Origin: Paulownia fortunei
Taxonomy: Eukaryota > Streptophyta > Magnoliopsida > Lamiales > Paulowniaceae
Reading direction: 5' to 3'
Assembly: GCA_019321725.1 (NCBI GenBank)
Contig: CM033106.1
Coordinates: 21,822,965-21,886,964 of the forward strand
DNA: 64,000 bases
Position 1 is the first letter of the stretch, and each line of letters begins with the position of its first letter. Shown here in pieces: positions 1-11,000 of the stretch. Below the pieces are notes generated by a model that was not told the DNA's origin, made no database searches, and was given only the letters and a program-made list of their open reading frames with translations. The position numbers and the translations under genes are program-made.

Positions 1-660
1 CTCATCCAAACCGTGATCCTTAATGAACTGATAAGTGTTCCTCCTCCTTTTCTTATGGCATTGATAAAGAAAAAGTTAGATATGCAATTCTCTAAAAAAT
101 TTGAAGTCTTTAAAAAGTTGCATATTAACATACCATTTACCGATGCTTTACTTCAAATGGCTAGTTATGCTAAATTCTTAAAAGAAATCTTATCTAATAA
201 AAGAAAATTAGAGGAATATGAGACAGTGAACTTGACCGAGGAGTGTTCCTTGATTGTGCAAAACAAGCTTCCTTCTAAGCTTAAGGACCCTGAGTGTTTC
301 TATATTTCTTGCACTATTGGTCCAATTTCATTTTCCAAAGTTTTATGTGATTTGGGTACTAGCAACAATCTCATGCCTATGACTATTTTTACGAAACTTA
401 GATTTGGAGAGCCAAAGCCTACAACGATATCTTTGCAATTCGCTAATTGGTCCATCAAGTATCATAAAGGCATCATTGAGGATGTGCCTGTCAAGATAGA
501 TAAATTCATATTTTTGATTATTTTTTTTGTTTTGGACATGGAAGAGGATGCCTCTCATTCTAGGTAGACATTTCTTAGCTACGGGTAAGGCATTAATTGA
601 TGTTCAACTAGGGAGATTAGTATTTGATGAACATTTAGAAGTGTACAATTAATTAGGATT
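1..660 (+). pseudogene. Athila/Tat-type Ty3/gypsy protease fragment
   Basis: This is the gag-protease junction of a Ty3/gypsy polyprotein. One frame is open from 13 to 567 and contains the motif LTEECS, then an aspartic protease active site read as DLGTS (349-363), where the family normally has DLGAS. After it come the conserved blocks GEPKPTTISLQ and VLDMEED. The reading then shifts frame near 545 and continues as PLILGRHFLATGKALIDVQ to about 650, so a frameshift breaks it. The left end is cut by the window. The sequence differs clearly from the protease of the next element at 4,640-4,935, so it comes from a different subfamily. It is not a host gene. Confidence 0.8.
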
Positions 661-1440
661 TATATAATTATTTTTACTTTGAAATTATTATTAAAACTCC
701 CAATTAAATATTTTTTGTGTTTTAGGAATAAAATGAGAAATCAACATAAAAAAATATGATTAAAAAGTTTTATCTTTTTTTGTGTAAGTTTTAGAGAAAC
801 TAGTGTAACTTTTGATTTCAAAATGATTTTGGGATAATTCTTGAGGCTATGGATTGATAAGATATTCATCTACAAGTTCATGTAGACCTTGGATCCCATA
901 TTAAATGTGTAAGGATCAAAGAAGTTTGATTACAAGTGGCTGTACAAAATAAATCACCAAAAAATTCGGATCAGAGTTAAGCCTAGTCCTGACCTATTTT
1001 ACCAATTGGGTCATATCTCTTTAAACGAAATTTGGTTTTGGGCTAAAATTTGGATATGTTACAAGCAAGAGTAGATAAACAAGTTTTCTGAAGACAAGAT
1101 GGTGAGAAAACATGTCAAAATAGTCAATAAACATGCTGTAATGCACTGCTAATATTGAAGGATGGCTCTTGAATATGATCCGGTAATTTGACCATATCAC
1201 CCTCATCTTACAACCAAATTTGACAAATGACATATTTAAATATATCAAAAAAGAATGATCTACAACTTTTATTCTTTACCAATCATCGAAATCTAGATGT
1301 ATCCAGCCTGAAAATTTAATTCAATCGAGTAGGTGAAAATGTAGAGGATTTGGTGTAACAACTTACCAACTCTTGACAACTAGCATACCCGTTGATTGTT
1401 TAACTCCTCCATTATTTGTTTAGCCTCTAGAATACTCCAA
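661..1440 (+). repeat. Possible diverged LTR U3 region
   Basis: No coding signal is visible. The stretch lies directly upstream of recognisable Athila-like LTR R-U5 sequence, and a short match (tttgtgtt...aggaa near 715-727) resembles the start region of the LTR at 12,684. Its length (about 770 bases before the TATA box) fits the U3 length of the solo LTR at 45,138. Overall similarity is weak, so this could be U3 of a diverged subfamily or unrelated DNA. Confidence 0.35.
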
Positions 1441-1444
1441 GCAC

Positions 1445-1452
1445 TATAAATA
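1445..1452 (+). promoter_or_regulatory. TATA box of the element 1 LTR
   Basis: The sequence TATAAATA sits at the same place as in the other LTR copies (13,404-13,412 and about 45,903 on +, 26,847-26,854 on -). A duplicate lies at 2,189-2,196 because this part of the LTR was copied twice. It would have driven element transcription. Confidence 0.5.
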
Positions 1453-1816
1453 GGTCATGTATTAAGCTTATAAGAGTGGGAGGGAAAGGGTAGAGAGAAA
1501 AAGAAAGTTTTCTTGTTGTCTTTTCTTAGGCTAAGTTTTCTAGTAGTAATGTAAGTTTTCTAGTTGTAATAGAAATGTGTTCTCTAGTTTTTTCTTCTAT
1601 TTTTAGTTTTTCCTACTTTCATTATGTTTTTTTAAATTTTATTTTGTTGAGAAGAAATGGTGAACCTCTTGATGTAGGAAGATTAATAGTTATAAAAGTA
1701 GATAATATTTAAGTGTGTTATACTATAATTTTAATTTTTTACCATAACCCTATTTGTTTTGTGGTGATTCTTGATTATGTATCACTAATGACACAATAAA
1801 TACTTGGGTTCATTTT

Positions 1817-2178
1817 TATAATAAAGTTTTTAGAACTTTAATGAAGAAATATGGAATCATACATAAATTTTCAATCCCTTATCACTCTCATACAAATGGT
1901 GAAGGGTACAATCAATTTAAGTTAGAATCGAATTTACGTCATGTTAATTTGGATTGTGTACATATTTTAGGGGCTGTCCTAATAATTATGTTTGAATTAT
2001 TAGTTATTTAATGGCTGCCCTAATGTTTAATATCTTGAATTAGTAGTAAAATATGGAGTATGCATTGTTTTTAAAGTTATGTAATTGATATGGAATTATT
2101 TACAAAATATTGAAAAGTGTGTATAAACTTTAACTAGAATAGACCAAATGATTTATAAAAAGAATATTAAATGGTACA
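1817..2178 (+). repeat. Filler copy of the integrase / LTR-B junction
   Basis: This piece is a near-copy of about 7,352-7,710. It begins in integrase (encoding a stretch ending SHTNGE) and continues into the second family's LTR. It sits inside the 5' LTR, flanked on both sides by copies of the same LTR stretch. The right join occurs at the shared string catgtattaagct, which looks like template switching during break repair. Confidence 0.7.
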
Positions 2179-2186
2179 TGTATTAA

Positions 2187-2590
2187 GCTATAAATAGGTC
2201 ATGTATTAAGCTTATAAGAGTGGGAGGGAAAGGGTAGAGGGAAAAAGAAAGTTTTCTTGTTGTCTTTTCTTAGGCTAAGTTTTCTAGTAGTAATGTAAGT
2301 TTTCTAGTAGTAATGTAAGTTTTCTAGTTGTAATAGAAATGTGTTCTCTAGTTTTTTCTTCTATTTCTAGTTTTTCCTACTTTCATTATGTTTTTTTAAA
2401 TTTTATTTTGTTGAGAAAAAATGGTGAACCTCTTGATGTATGAAGATTAATAATTATAAAGGTAGATAATATTTAAGTATGTTGTACTATAATTTTAATT
2501 TTTTATCATAACCCTACTTGTTTTGTGGTGATTCTTGATTATATATCACTAATGGCACAATAAATACTTGGGTTGATTTAGTTAGATGTT
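2187..2590 (+). repeat. Second copy of LTR R region
   Basis: It repeats 1,444-1,816 with few differences and carries three tandem copies of a roughly 20-base unit (gtaagttttctagtagtaat) where the first copy has two. The two copies flank the filler segment. Confidence 0.7.
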
Positions 2591-3052
2591 TAGTTTTACT
2601 ACACCAATCTCTAACATGAAATCTTAATTTGTTGTACACAAAAGTGTGCATAAATACTTGATCTCATAAATGAATATTAGTGTTAAGAGATAATTTACAA
2701 ATAGCAAGACAATATCATGATTAGCTTATTGCATGAGCTATTTGATAACGTCTTTCCATTAGAACTTTCATTATGTATGATTCCAATAGTGGCAAATCAA
2801 AATTCGTTCCTCTATCCAAAACTTAAGAGCGGATCCATAATTTTTGATATTTTTATTACCTTAGTTTTTTTATTTATATCATATATTATTTTTATATATA
2901 TATTCTAAACCACATAAAACACATATTTTTTAAAAGTATAATCTTGAAATCTTCAAACAACTTCTATGTGGATCAACCTCGGATTTACGAAAAATTTATT
3001 ACTTGACACAACCTGCATTTAGATTTGCAACATTAAAGTTGTAGCAAGTTTT

Positions 3053-3070
3053 TAGCACCTTTACCAGGGA
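3053..3070 (+). promoter_or_regulatory. Degenerate primer-binding site, element 1
   Basis: Just inside the 5' LTR end, tagcacctttaccaggga aligns with the better preserved site of element 2 (tggtgtcgttgctggg). That is the tRNA-Asp-type primer site typical of Athila elements (TGGCGCCGTTGCCGGGG). Several mismatches show it has decayed. Confidence 0.6.
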
Positions 3071-3246
3071 AGATAATGTAAGTATTCAAGTTTGTAAATA
3101 TTTTTCCTTTGTAAATATTGTGTGTTTATTTTCTTTATGATTATATGATTATAAGGTATTATAGTCATAATTCTCGGAGTTTAGTTAGAAATAATTCTAA
3201 AACTTTATTTGAAAATTTATTTGAGTCATCTCTACGCACTTCTACC

Positions 3247-4640
3247 ATGGCTGAAAATAAAAGTGTCCAGAATGAAAATGAGGATCAACAGGCGTGTACC
3301 ATGCTTTATTACCTACAACCTCCTCGAAATTCTTCTCCTTCTTGTTTCATATTTCATCTCAATAGGTATGATCTATTTACTTTTTAATTTTCATGGTTTA
3401 AACTCTGAATGCATTTACTTGCTTTTGAAAGAATTTGATAAACTATGTGCCACTTTTGATAATCAAACTTGCACAAATGAGATTGTTTAGCTCAAATTAT
3501 TTTATTTTTTTTTAAATAAAGCAAAAACTTAGTTTAATTCTTTAAAACCTAGGTCAATTAGCACTTGGCAAAAAATGCGAGCTGAATTTTTAAAAAAGTT
3601 CTTTCCAACTCATAAAACTAATACTTCAAAAAGATAAATCCAAAACTTCCCTCAAAATTTTAATAAAGTTTCCTTTTAATGTTGGGAAAGATTTAAAGAT
3701 TTGTTGAATTCATGCCACATCATAGTTTTGAAAAATGGTGCTTAATTAGTTTCTTTTATGAAGATTTAACTCCTAAGATAAAATAATTTGTTAAAACAAT
3801 GTGTAATGCTGAGTTTTTTAATAAAGAACCTGATGAAGCCTTAGAATATCTAGACATTTGGTAGAAAACTCTCAATTATGGCATAGTATTAATTATTTTG
3901 AATGTTCTATTAGATGTAATCTTCCTAATAATAATAAAAAAAATATTACCTTAGTCAAGAAGATGATTTAAATGCTAGAATTGCTAGTTTAACAAGAAAA
4001 GTTGAAGACATGAAACTTAAAAAAGTAAAGGAAATCAAATTTGTGTAAGAGGAAGAAGTTGTCACAATTGTGAACTTATAGGACACTCCTCCAATGAATG
4101 TCCAAACATTCTAGTACAAGCAAATTTCATGAACATATTCAAAAAGGCTTTTCATTATCCATATTCTGAAACTTACAATGCACAATGGAGAAATCATCTC
4201 AACTTTAGTTGGCGAGATAATAACAGTACCCAACCACTACATTCACAAAAGCTACCAAACCTTCTTTTTTATCCAGCTCCACATACAAAATCATTTGAGG
4301 AGACTTTGCAAGCATTTATACATGAATAAAAAAACATCAATAATCAAACTTCACAAGCTAACAATGAGATCAAAAATATACTTTCGATATTGACTGCCTC
4401 TTTGTGCACTCAGGAATAAGGCAAGTTTCCTGCTCAACCTTAATCTCATCCTTCCACTCAGTGTCATGTTTATTCTTCAGGTAAAAATACAATCAAGGAG
4501 GCTAATTCGGTCGCAACTCTTCATAATAAAAAAGTTGTTGACAAGACTATTCATTCCGAGAAAATTTCTAATCCACCTTTAGAAATGAATAGTGGAAATT
4601 GTCTTGATGTTGAAGGTAAGTTTGAAAATGATGAAAAAGA
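3247..4640 (+). pseudogene. gag of Athila-like element 1 (broken)
   Basis: The structural protein reading starts at a plausible ATG at 3247 (MAENKSVQNENED) and is broken by many stops and shifts. Recognisable parts in order are: an N-terminal stretch QPPRNSSPSCF; a zinc knuckle CHNCELIGHSSNEC (4,060-4,101; C-X2-C-X4-H-X4-C); the block NAQWRNHLNFSWRD (about 4,175-4,215), equivalent to the family's YNPGWRNHPNFSW; and NSVATLHNKKVVD (about 4,510-4,545), equivalent to VTLRSGK before protease. The same order is found inverted in element 2. Gag would have formed the virus-like particle; this copy cannot be translated whole. Confidence 0.75.
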
Positions 4641-4935
4641 ACTTCCATTGTACTCCAACTAGTTGACCATTCGATTAAAGTTCCAAAGAGAGTAGTAGAA
4701 GATATGTTGGTACAAATTCATAAATTTTACTTTCCAATAGATTTCATTATTTTAGACATAAATCCAATTACACATACACATACACATATACAGATTCCTA
4801 TAATTTTGGGTCGTCCTTTTCTTACAACTTCAAATGCTTTCTTTGATTATAAAAATAGTATTTTTTGAAGTTATCTTTTGGAAATATGACTTTGGAGCTA
4901 AATGCGTTTAATGTTTGTAAGCACACATCTACATA
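4641..4935 (+). pseudogene. Protease remnant of element 1
   Basis: The stretch VEDMLVQIHKFYFPIDFII, then a short TH repeat and IPIILGRPFLTTSNAF, is the C-terminal half of a retropepsin-like protease. The catalytic D-[ST]-G part upstream is not preserved in a readable frame. It matches the element 2 copy at 23,580-23,880. Confidence 0.7.
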
Positions 4936-5181
4936 AGATGTCAAAGTATATGAAGTGGATTCAATCGAGGAGCTTGTTTATGAATATTTTACTCCCGCTA
5001 ATTCTTTAGATCCTTTGGAGACTTGTTTTGAAAGTGAAAGTATTTGTAAATAGGCACATTGTAACATCTTCTCTAAATTTTCGCAGGTACAAGAAAAATA
5101 TTTTTGAAAGCCAAGGTTTAAAGATCTTTCATCATCAACAGTACAATCTGTTCCATCAAGTATTAAAACTCCCATGATTGA

Positions 5182-6630
5182 TTGAAACCTTTGTCATTTG
5201 ATTTTAAATACTCTTTTTTGGGTGAGAATGAAACTTTTCCAGTAAAAATCTCTTCCAAACTTGATGCACCCCAAGAAGGTAAGTTGATCAAAACTCTAAA
5301 AATTCATAAAAATGCTTTAGGATGGACCATTGTTGATATTAAAAGTATTAGTCCTTTAATTCGCACACATAATATCTATCTACAGGACAAGGATAAACTT
5401 TCTAGAGAGATGTAACAAAGGTTAAATCCTAATATGAAAGAAGTAGTGAGAAATGAAGTCATTAAACTCTTAGATAATGGAATCATTTATCCTATTTTTG
5501 ACAGCAAATGGGTAAGCCCTACTCAAGTTGTACTTAAAAAATTCGGAGTTACTATAGTAAAGATTGAGAATGATAAATTAATTTCAAATGGGATTGTTAC
5601 TGGTTAACGAATGTGCATTGACTATATAAAACTCAATTCAGTTACTAAAAAAGATCATTTTCCATACTTTTCATGGATCAAATCTTAGAAAAAGTTGCGG
5701 GACATAAATTTTACTGCTTCGTAGATGGATATTCTGGATATAATCAAATTGTAATTACACTTGAAGATCAAGAGAAAATAACTTTTACATGTCCTCTTGG
5801 TACTTCGGCATATCAAAGGATGCCTTTGGATTATGTAATGCACGAGCTACATTCCAACGCATGTTTAGTATTTTTAGTGATATGATTGAATGTTTTCTTG
5901 AGGTCCTCAAGGATGATTTTTCTATTTTTGGTAATTCATTTGATGATTGATTATCTAATTTTGAAAAAAAATTGATCAGGTGTGAATAAAAGAATCTTGT
6001 ACTCAATTGGGAGAAATGTCATTTCATGGTAACAACTGATATTGTTCTTGGTCACTTTATTTCATCAAAAGGTATTAAAGTAGACAAATCTAAAATTAAG
6101 TTAATTGTCAATTTGCCAATACCAAAATTTGTGAAGAAGGTAAGATTATTTTTAGGACATGCTGGTTTTTATAGAAGATTTATCAAAAAATTCAGTATAA
6201 TATAAAAACCATTATGTAATCTTCTAACAAAAGACACTATTTTTGAATGGACTAAAAATTGTGAAAATGATTTTGTTAAGCTTAAAAGCATACTTATGTC
6301 TACTCCAATCATGCAGAGTCTAGATTAGACTTTACCTTCTAAAATAATGTGTGATGCCAGTGACTATGCTATTGGAGTTGCCTTAGGATAAATAAAAGAT
6401 AAGAAACCATGTGTAATTTAATATAGAAGTTAAACTTTGAATAGTGTTCGATTGAATTATTCAACAACTAGAAAAGAGTTACTTGTTTTAGTTTTTACAT
6501 TAGATAAATTTAGATCTTTTCTTCTTGGCTCATTAGTTGTTGTTTTCAGTGATCATGCACCTTTGAAATATCTTTTCTCAAAAAAAGATGTCAAACCTAT
6601 ACTAAGTAGCTGGATTCTCTTACTCTAGAA
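5182..6630 (+). pseudogene. Reverse transcriptase-RNase H of element 1 (broken)
   Basis: The conserved order of a Ty3/gypsy RT is present across several frames: NALGWTIVDIKSISP (about 5,310-5,355), EVIKLLDNGIIYPI, WVSPTQVV, FVDGYSGYNQI (about 5,717-5,750), the catalytic region read as KDDFSIFGNSFDD (near 5,906-5,945) where the family has MDDF, then GHFISSKGIKVDKSKI and the RNase H start CDASDYAIGVALG (about 6,353-6,391). Stops interrupt it at 5,413, 5,605, 6,202, 6,326, 6,389 and elsewhere. RT would copy element RNA into DNA; the broken frames and altered catalytic motif make it inactive. Confidence 0.85.
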
Positions 6631-6640
6631 ATTCAATATT

Positions 6641-7445
6641 ATGATTTGTGATAAGAAAAGAGTAGAGAATGTGGTGGTTAATCATTTATCAAGACTCATT
6701 TATGATGATTCATTTCAAACCACACCTATTAATGACACTTTCCTTGATAAACAACTATTTAATATTTATATTTTACCTTTGTTTGCTAATATTGTTAATT
6801 TTTTTGTGACAGAAAAAATGCCACTACATTGGAATTCCCAAGATAAAAAGAAGTTTTTGATCGAGGTAAAAAAAGTGTATTTGAATGATTCATACCTATT
6901 CAAATATTATCCTGATCAAATCTTTTGGAGATGATATTCTTAATTTTGTCATTCAAAAGCATGTGGTGATCACTTTTCGACAAAAAAAATACTGCTACAA
7001 AGATCTTGGATTGTGGATTTTATTGGCCTAACTCTTTTCAAAGACACTTAAATATTTTGCAAAAGTTGTGAAAATTATCAAAAGTTAGGATCCATTTCAA
7101 ACCGAAATATGATGCTCCTACACCCCATCCTAATGATTGAAATTTTCAACTATTTGGGTATTGATTTCGTAGGACCATTTCCATTATCATTTGATTTTAT
7201 TTACATATTGGTCACTATAGATTATATTTTAGAATAGATCGAGGCAATTCCCTGTCGAAATAATGATCACAAAATAGTGATAAATGTTTTGAAATAAATT
7301 ATTTTAAATCTATTTGGAATTTCTCGATCCATTATCAGTGATGGAGGAAAATATTTGTATAACAAAGTTTTTGAAACTTTAATGAAGAAATATGGAATCA
7401 TACAAAAATTTTCAATCTCTTATCACTCTCATACAAATGGTGAAT
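6641..7445 (+). pseudogene. Integrase, 5' part, of element 1 (truncated)
   Basis: The linker NVVVNHLSRLIYDD is followed by the integrase N-terminal zinc-binding region (CHSKACGDHFS, about 6,938-6,970, and CKSCENYQK, 7,056-7,085) and the catalytic core start IDFVGPFPLSFDF (about 7,160-7,200), then IISDGGKYLYN (about 7,330-7,362) and SISYHSHTNGE. The reading stops abruptly at about 7,445, where the sequence changes into LTR sequence of another family. The missing C-terminal part is found on the opposite strand at 9,753-10,121, so a rearrangement split the gene. Confidence 0.8.
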
Positions 7446-8695
7446 GGTACAATCAATTTAAGTTAGAATCGAATTTATGTCATGTTAATTTGGATTGTGT
7501 ACATATTTTAGAGGCTACCCTAATAATTATGTTTGAATTATTAGTTATTTAATGGCTACCCTAATATTTAATATCTTGAATTAGTAGTAAAATATAGAGT
7601 ATGCATTATTTTTAAAGTTATGTAATTGATATGGAATTATTTACAAAATATTGAAAAGTGTATATGAACTTTAACTAGAATAGACCAAATGATTTATAAA
7701 AAGGATATTAAATGGTACATGATTTGATTATATTAGGCCTTTAACACATCCTATCTTCTAAAGAGATTGGTCTTTTCACTTGCCACTAAGTGGACTTCAA
7801 GTAAGTTGAAGCTTTCATTTGCTGTATCACAAGAATCATATAATGTTTGTTCATGTTTTAATGTGATTGTTATTATTTGTCAAATGATGTAATGTTTGAT
7901 GCATTTATGGTTTGTGAAGCATCACACTATTAAGAATATAATGAAGTTTTTGAAAAAAAAGTATGGCACTTGATTGATGGTCAGATAGATAAGGGACGTG
8001 GGAGGGACCGACGGACCCAACAAATGATAACAAATACTTGAGGTTGAAAAACTGATATAGGAAAGCCACAATGAATGAGATAGAATACGGCAAATACCTG
8101 AGGTTAAAATACCAAGTATGGAAACCCCGTATTAGTTCTCTTATTGGCCAATTATTATGAACAGGTTCTGAAAACTACGATCTATCGCTATTAGTTAGGT
8201 ACCACACTTCAAGAGCCCTAAAGAATGATTTATGAATGAAAGTTATTAAATAGAATAATGCACTTAATGATTTATGAGATGTGCATATATGTTATTTGTT
8301 ATTGCATCATGTTTTATCTTACTAAGCCTTTAGCTCATTAGATTCATGCGATGTAGGTGGAAATGTACCAGTTTAGAGGTTGATTGAGTCTCTAGAGCGG
8401 CCAGACAGAGATTTGTTTATATGCCATGCTTCAAACTGTTTTGTAGTTTATTTGGTAAACTTTGTTTTATTTTTAAATAAGTCACTCTATTATGGTTTTG
8501 TAAACAGATGTACTTAATTTTGATATATATATATATATATATGGTGTGTTTAAAACGATTCAAGTTCTTTCTCTTATAGTTAAAAATGAGAACTTTTATT
8601 AAAATCATAACTCTAATATTGATGAAAAATTAACATTTCTTGAATTAACTGTATCAGCTTGTTTAGCCTCTGCAGTTAGGTTAAGGGGTGCTACA
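7445..8695 (+). repeat. LTR-B fragment, 3' portion
   Basis: The segment matches 15,186-16,424, the last 1.24 kb of the intact LTR-B in the nested element, and ends in ggggtgctaca (TG...CA type end). It contains a (TA)n tract at about 8,522-8,542. It is followed at once by CTTCT, the reverse complement of the AGAAG at 10,433-10,437 that follows the other half of this LTR. Confidence 0.8.
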
Positions 8696-9752
8696 CTTCT
8701 ATTCTTTTTTCTTCTTTCTTGAAAGTGAGTTGTGCAAAAATGGAGTAAGTATGGTGCTATTTATTGAGATGTGAATAAGGAATGTATTTATTTCACATCC
8801 TTTTCTTTTGTCAGAAAGGTTGAAAATAAGAATACAAAATTTGAAAATTTGTATCTTACATGTGAATGTACTTGTAGATGTGACTATAACTCACATCTTT
8901 CTGAAGTTATAGTCCAATAACAACTTAAACGCCATCCGTTGATCGAGGATATGCTTCGTATTTAGTTTTCTTATAAATTGGCAAATAGGGTCTTACCAAG
9001 ACTATAACATTCTTATTCATCCCGAAAGTGATTCTATAAATCAAGAATTTCACATTATACTAATCCACATGAATGCGTTTCAAGAGTCAATATAATATCA
9101 TCTAAAGACTCCTTACTCAATCTATCCAAAATAAATTGAATTTTATCTTCTCAATTTTTAGAAACCATTCCTAAGAAAAGACACTTTATGTTGTAAGTCC
9201 ATCGAGCACATTTGTTACAAGCTTGCATTTTTTTCTCCTCTCATTTTTTTAATATATTCTTTTACCAAAACCAAGCATGTATCTATTAAGCAAGTTAAAA
9301 CTTATGTGATAACTCACCTCCTACTCTTACCTTTGCTTCAATTATCCATCGTATGTCCTCTGGAATGCCCTTGTGCATAAGCATCCTCAATTTTTCAATC
9401 CTGGTTTTATAAATTTTTAAAATGGTATTTTTAGGAAGAAAATGAAATAGCGTCTTGAGAGTTAGAAAAATATCATCCATTTTGAAAAGAATGAGAAAAA
9501 GAGAGAAACTATGTATAGAGATTTTAGTTTTTTGAGAAACTGATAAATCTGACTTCAATAACCACGGAGTACCGTTATCTGCCTCTTAATCGGGAAAAGA
9601 AAAAAAAATAAAAGAAAGAAGCCTAGAAAACAAACAAAGTTAGAGAAAATGTGTATATATATACACATGCTGATCATAACAAGGGTTAAAAATAAAAAGA
9701 ATTTCCTCTTGTAAAAATTGATTCTCTAGAAATGATTTAAATCTTTGTCCAT
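8696..9752 (-). mobile_element. Element 1 spacer between integrase and LOG, inverted
   Basis: This non-coding stretch is the counterpart of 19,517-20,720 in element 2 and 28,803-30,190 in element 3 and is read on the minus strand. It links the integrase end to the LOG insert in those elements. Its orientation is opposite to the surrounding parts of element 1, which supports a local inversion. No intact frame is visible. Confidence 0.7.
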
Positions 9753-10121
9753 TTACTTGAATACTTTACCATTTCTAGAATTCTTAATGTCAATCGTCCC
9801 ATAAAAATATACCTCTTTTACAATAAAAAGACCACTACACCTTGATATCAATTTTCCAGAAAATAAATGCAATCGAGAATTATAAAGCAAAACCTTTTGA
9901 CCAACCTCAAATATTTTTTTGGAAATTTTATTATCATGAAATTCTTTGTTTCTTGCTTTATGAATTTTAGAATTTTCATATGCATCATTTCTCAATTCTT
10001 GAAGTTCATTGATTGTAATTTGCGCAACTTTAAAACTTTATCAATGTTGAAGTTAAACATTTTGATTACCCAATAACCTTTGCGTTCAAGTTCAAGAGGT
10101 AAATGATAAGGTTTTCCATAT
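9753..10121 (-). pseudogene. Integrase C-terminal part, inverted
   Basis: On the minus strand the reading TYGKPYHLPLELERKGYW is followed after a frame break by ELRNDAYENSKIHKARNKEF and a GQKVLLYNSRLHLFSGKL block. These are the C-terminal integrase segments that follow the catalytic core in Athila-like elements. The matching segments of element 2 lie at 20,640-21,054. It belongs after the plus-strand integrase half ending at 7,445; roughly 50 residues between the two halves are missing. Confidence 0.8.
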
Positions 10122-10432
10122 GTAACAAGTATGGAGCAATACGAATAATTCATTTCATGATCATTCAACACATCAATCTTTTTTAACCAAGATATCGAGC
10201 TTTTCACTGCAAAAAAGCACTTAAGGAATATGTTAAATCAAGAAATAAAAGTTTGATCTCATATTTCATGTACTAATGCATGTTAAAGTATAACTAGAGA
10301 ATATAATAACAATTATTCAAGTTCGTGCAATCATGCTATTTGTATGCCATAATTCAATAATACACATTGATTAGATGCATATTCATGCAAGATACTTATT
10401 ATTGGCTATGTAGGAGAGAATTGGATATTACA
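10121..10432 (-). repeat. LTR-B fragment, 5' portion, inverted
   Basis: The reverse complement matches the first 320 bases of the intact LTR-B (14,132-14,455), including the terminus (tgtaatatccaattctctcc against tgtaatgcccaattctc). The LTR end is at 10,432 and is followed by AGAAG. Together with 7,445-8,695 it represents one LTR split by the inversion, with about 730 internal bases lost. Confidence 0.8.
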
Positions 10433-10437
10433 AGAAG
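10433..10437 (+). repeat. Target-site duplication AGAAG of the split solo LTR-B
   Basis: AGAAG follows the LTR-B 5' terminus here, and its reverse complement CTTCT follows the LTR-B 3' terminus at 8,696-8,700. If the 7,445-10,121 segment is turned back, the two AGAAG copies flank one reverse-oriented solo LTR, as expected for a 5-base gypsy target duplication. Confidence 0.65.
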
Positions 10438-11000
10438 GGTCTTCTACTCACAAGTTCAACAATATTTATGTCTTTTATGAAACCAATCAAGAAAAAAATG
10501 GTGAGTTTATAGGGGCAGCCAATAACCTTAGTAGAACCTTAGCAGAAAGAAAAAATTATTTAGTATATGGGGGATGCAGTTTGGGATTAATAGGGAGTGT
10601 TGCTACTTCTGCTCATGTAGGATGAGTCAAAGTTTTAGGAGTTATCCCAAAACCTTTAATAGTATAGAATATCACAAGTATGACAATTGTAGATGAGCTA
10701 AAAGTGTCACATATTTAAGACAGAATGCTTAACAAGTTAAACAATTCGAATGCATTCATCACTCTACCCGGCACTCTTGGTACACTGGAGGAATTATTAT
10801 AAGTTGTCTCTTGAGTACAACTCAACATTCACCTGAAACCTATAAGTATTCTTAATGTTAATGGTATCTTTAATGGTTTACTATCTTTTATAGGTCATGC
10901 TATAGAAAAAAGTTTTATTTGATCGTTTGTAAGATGAATTCTTATTTCTTCTCCAACACTTGACCAACTAATTGATCAACTTCTAGTATATGTGACAAAA
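10438..11000 (+). pseudogene. LOG-like: LOG (cytokinin riboside 5'-monophosphate phosphoribohydrolase) pseudogene, copy 1
   Basis: LOG enzymes release active cytokinin bases from their nucleotides in the cytosol. The translation carries AANNLSRTLAERKNYLVYGG, GLIGSVATSAHV, VKVLGVIPKPLIV, NSNAFITLPGTLGTLEELL (motif at 10,764-10,799), [12 protein letters not shown] and [17 protein letters not shown], in the order and spacing of LOG. The hallmark PGGxGTxxE has become PGTLGTLEE. At least five in-frame stops are present, and the C-terminal end after QLLVYV is deleted compared with the copy at 28,183-28,802. No introns interrupt it although plant LOG genes are normally split, so it looks like a processed copy. 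It lies between integrase/spacer and the 3' non-coding region of an Athila-like element. It cannot make protein. Confidence 0.85.

Larger units (their letters stand above)
1441..3046 (+). repeat. 5' LTR (R-U5) of Athila-like element 1, rearranged
   Basis: The segment matches the R-U5 part of the LTRs at 12,684-17,846, 25,832-27,618 and 45,138-46,871: a TATAAATA box, a run of short repeats of the type gtaagttttctagtagtaat, and the terminus gttgtagca just before the primer site. It is longer than expected because it contains an inserted segment (1,817-2,178) and a second copy of about 390 bases of itself (1,444-1,816 repeated at about 2,187-2,580). Confidence 0.75.
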
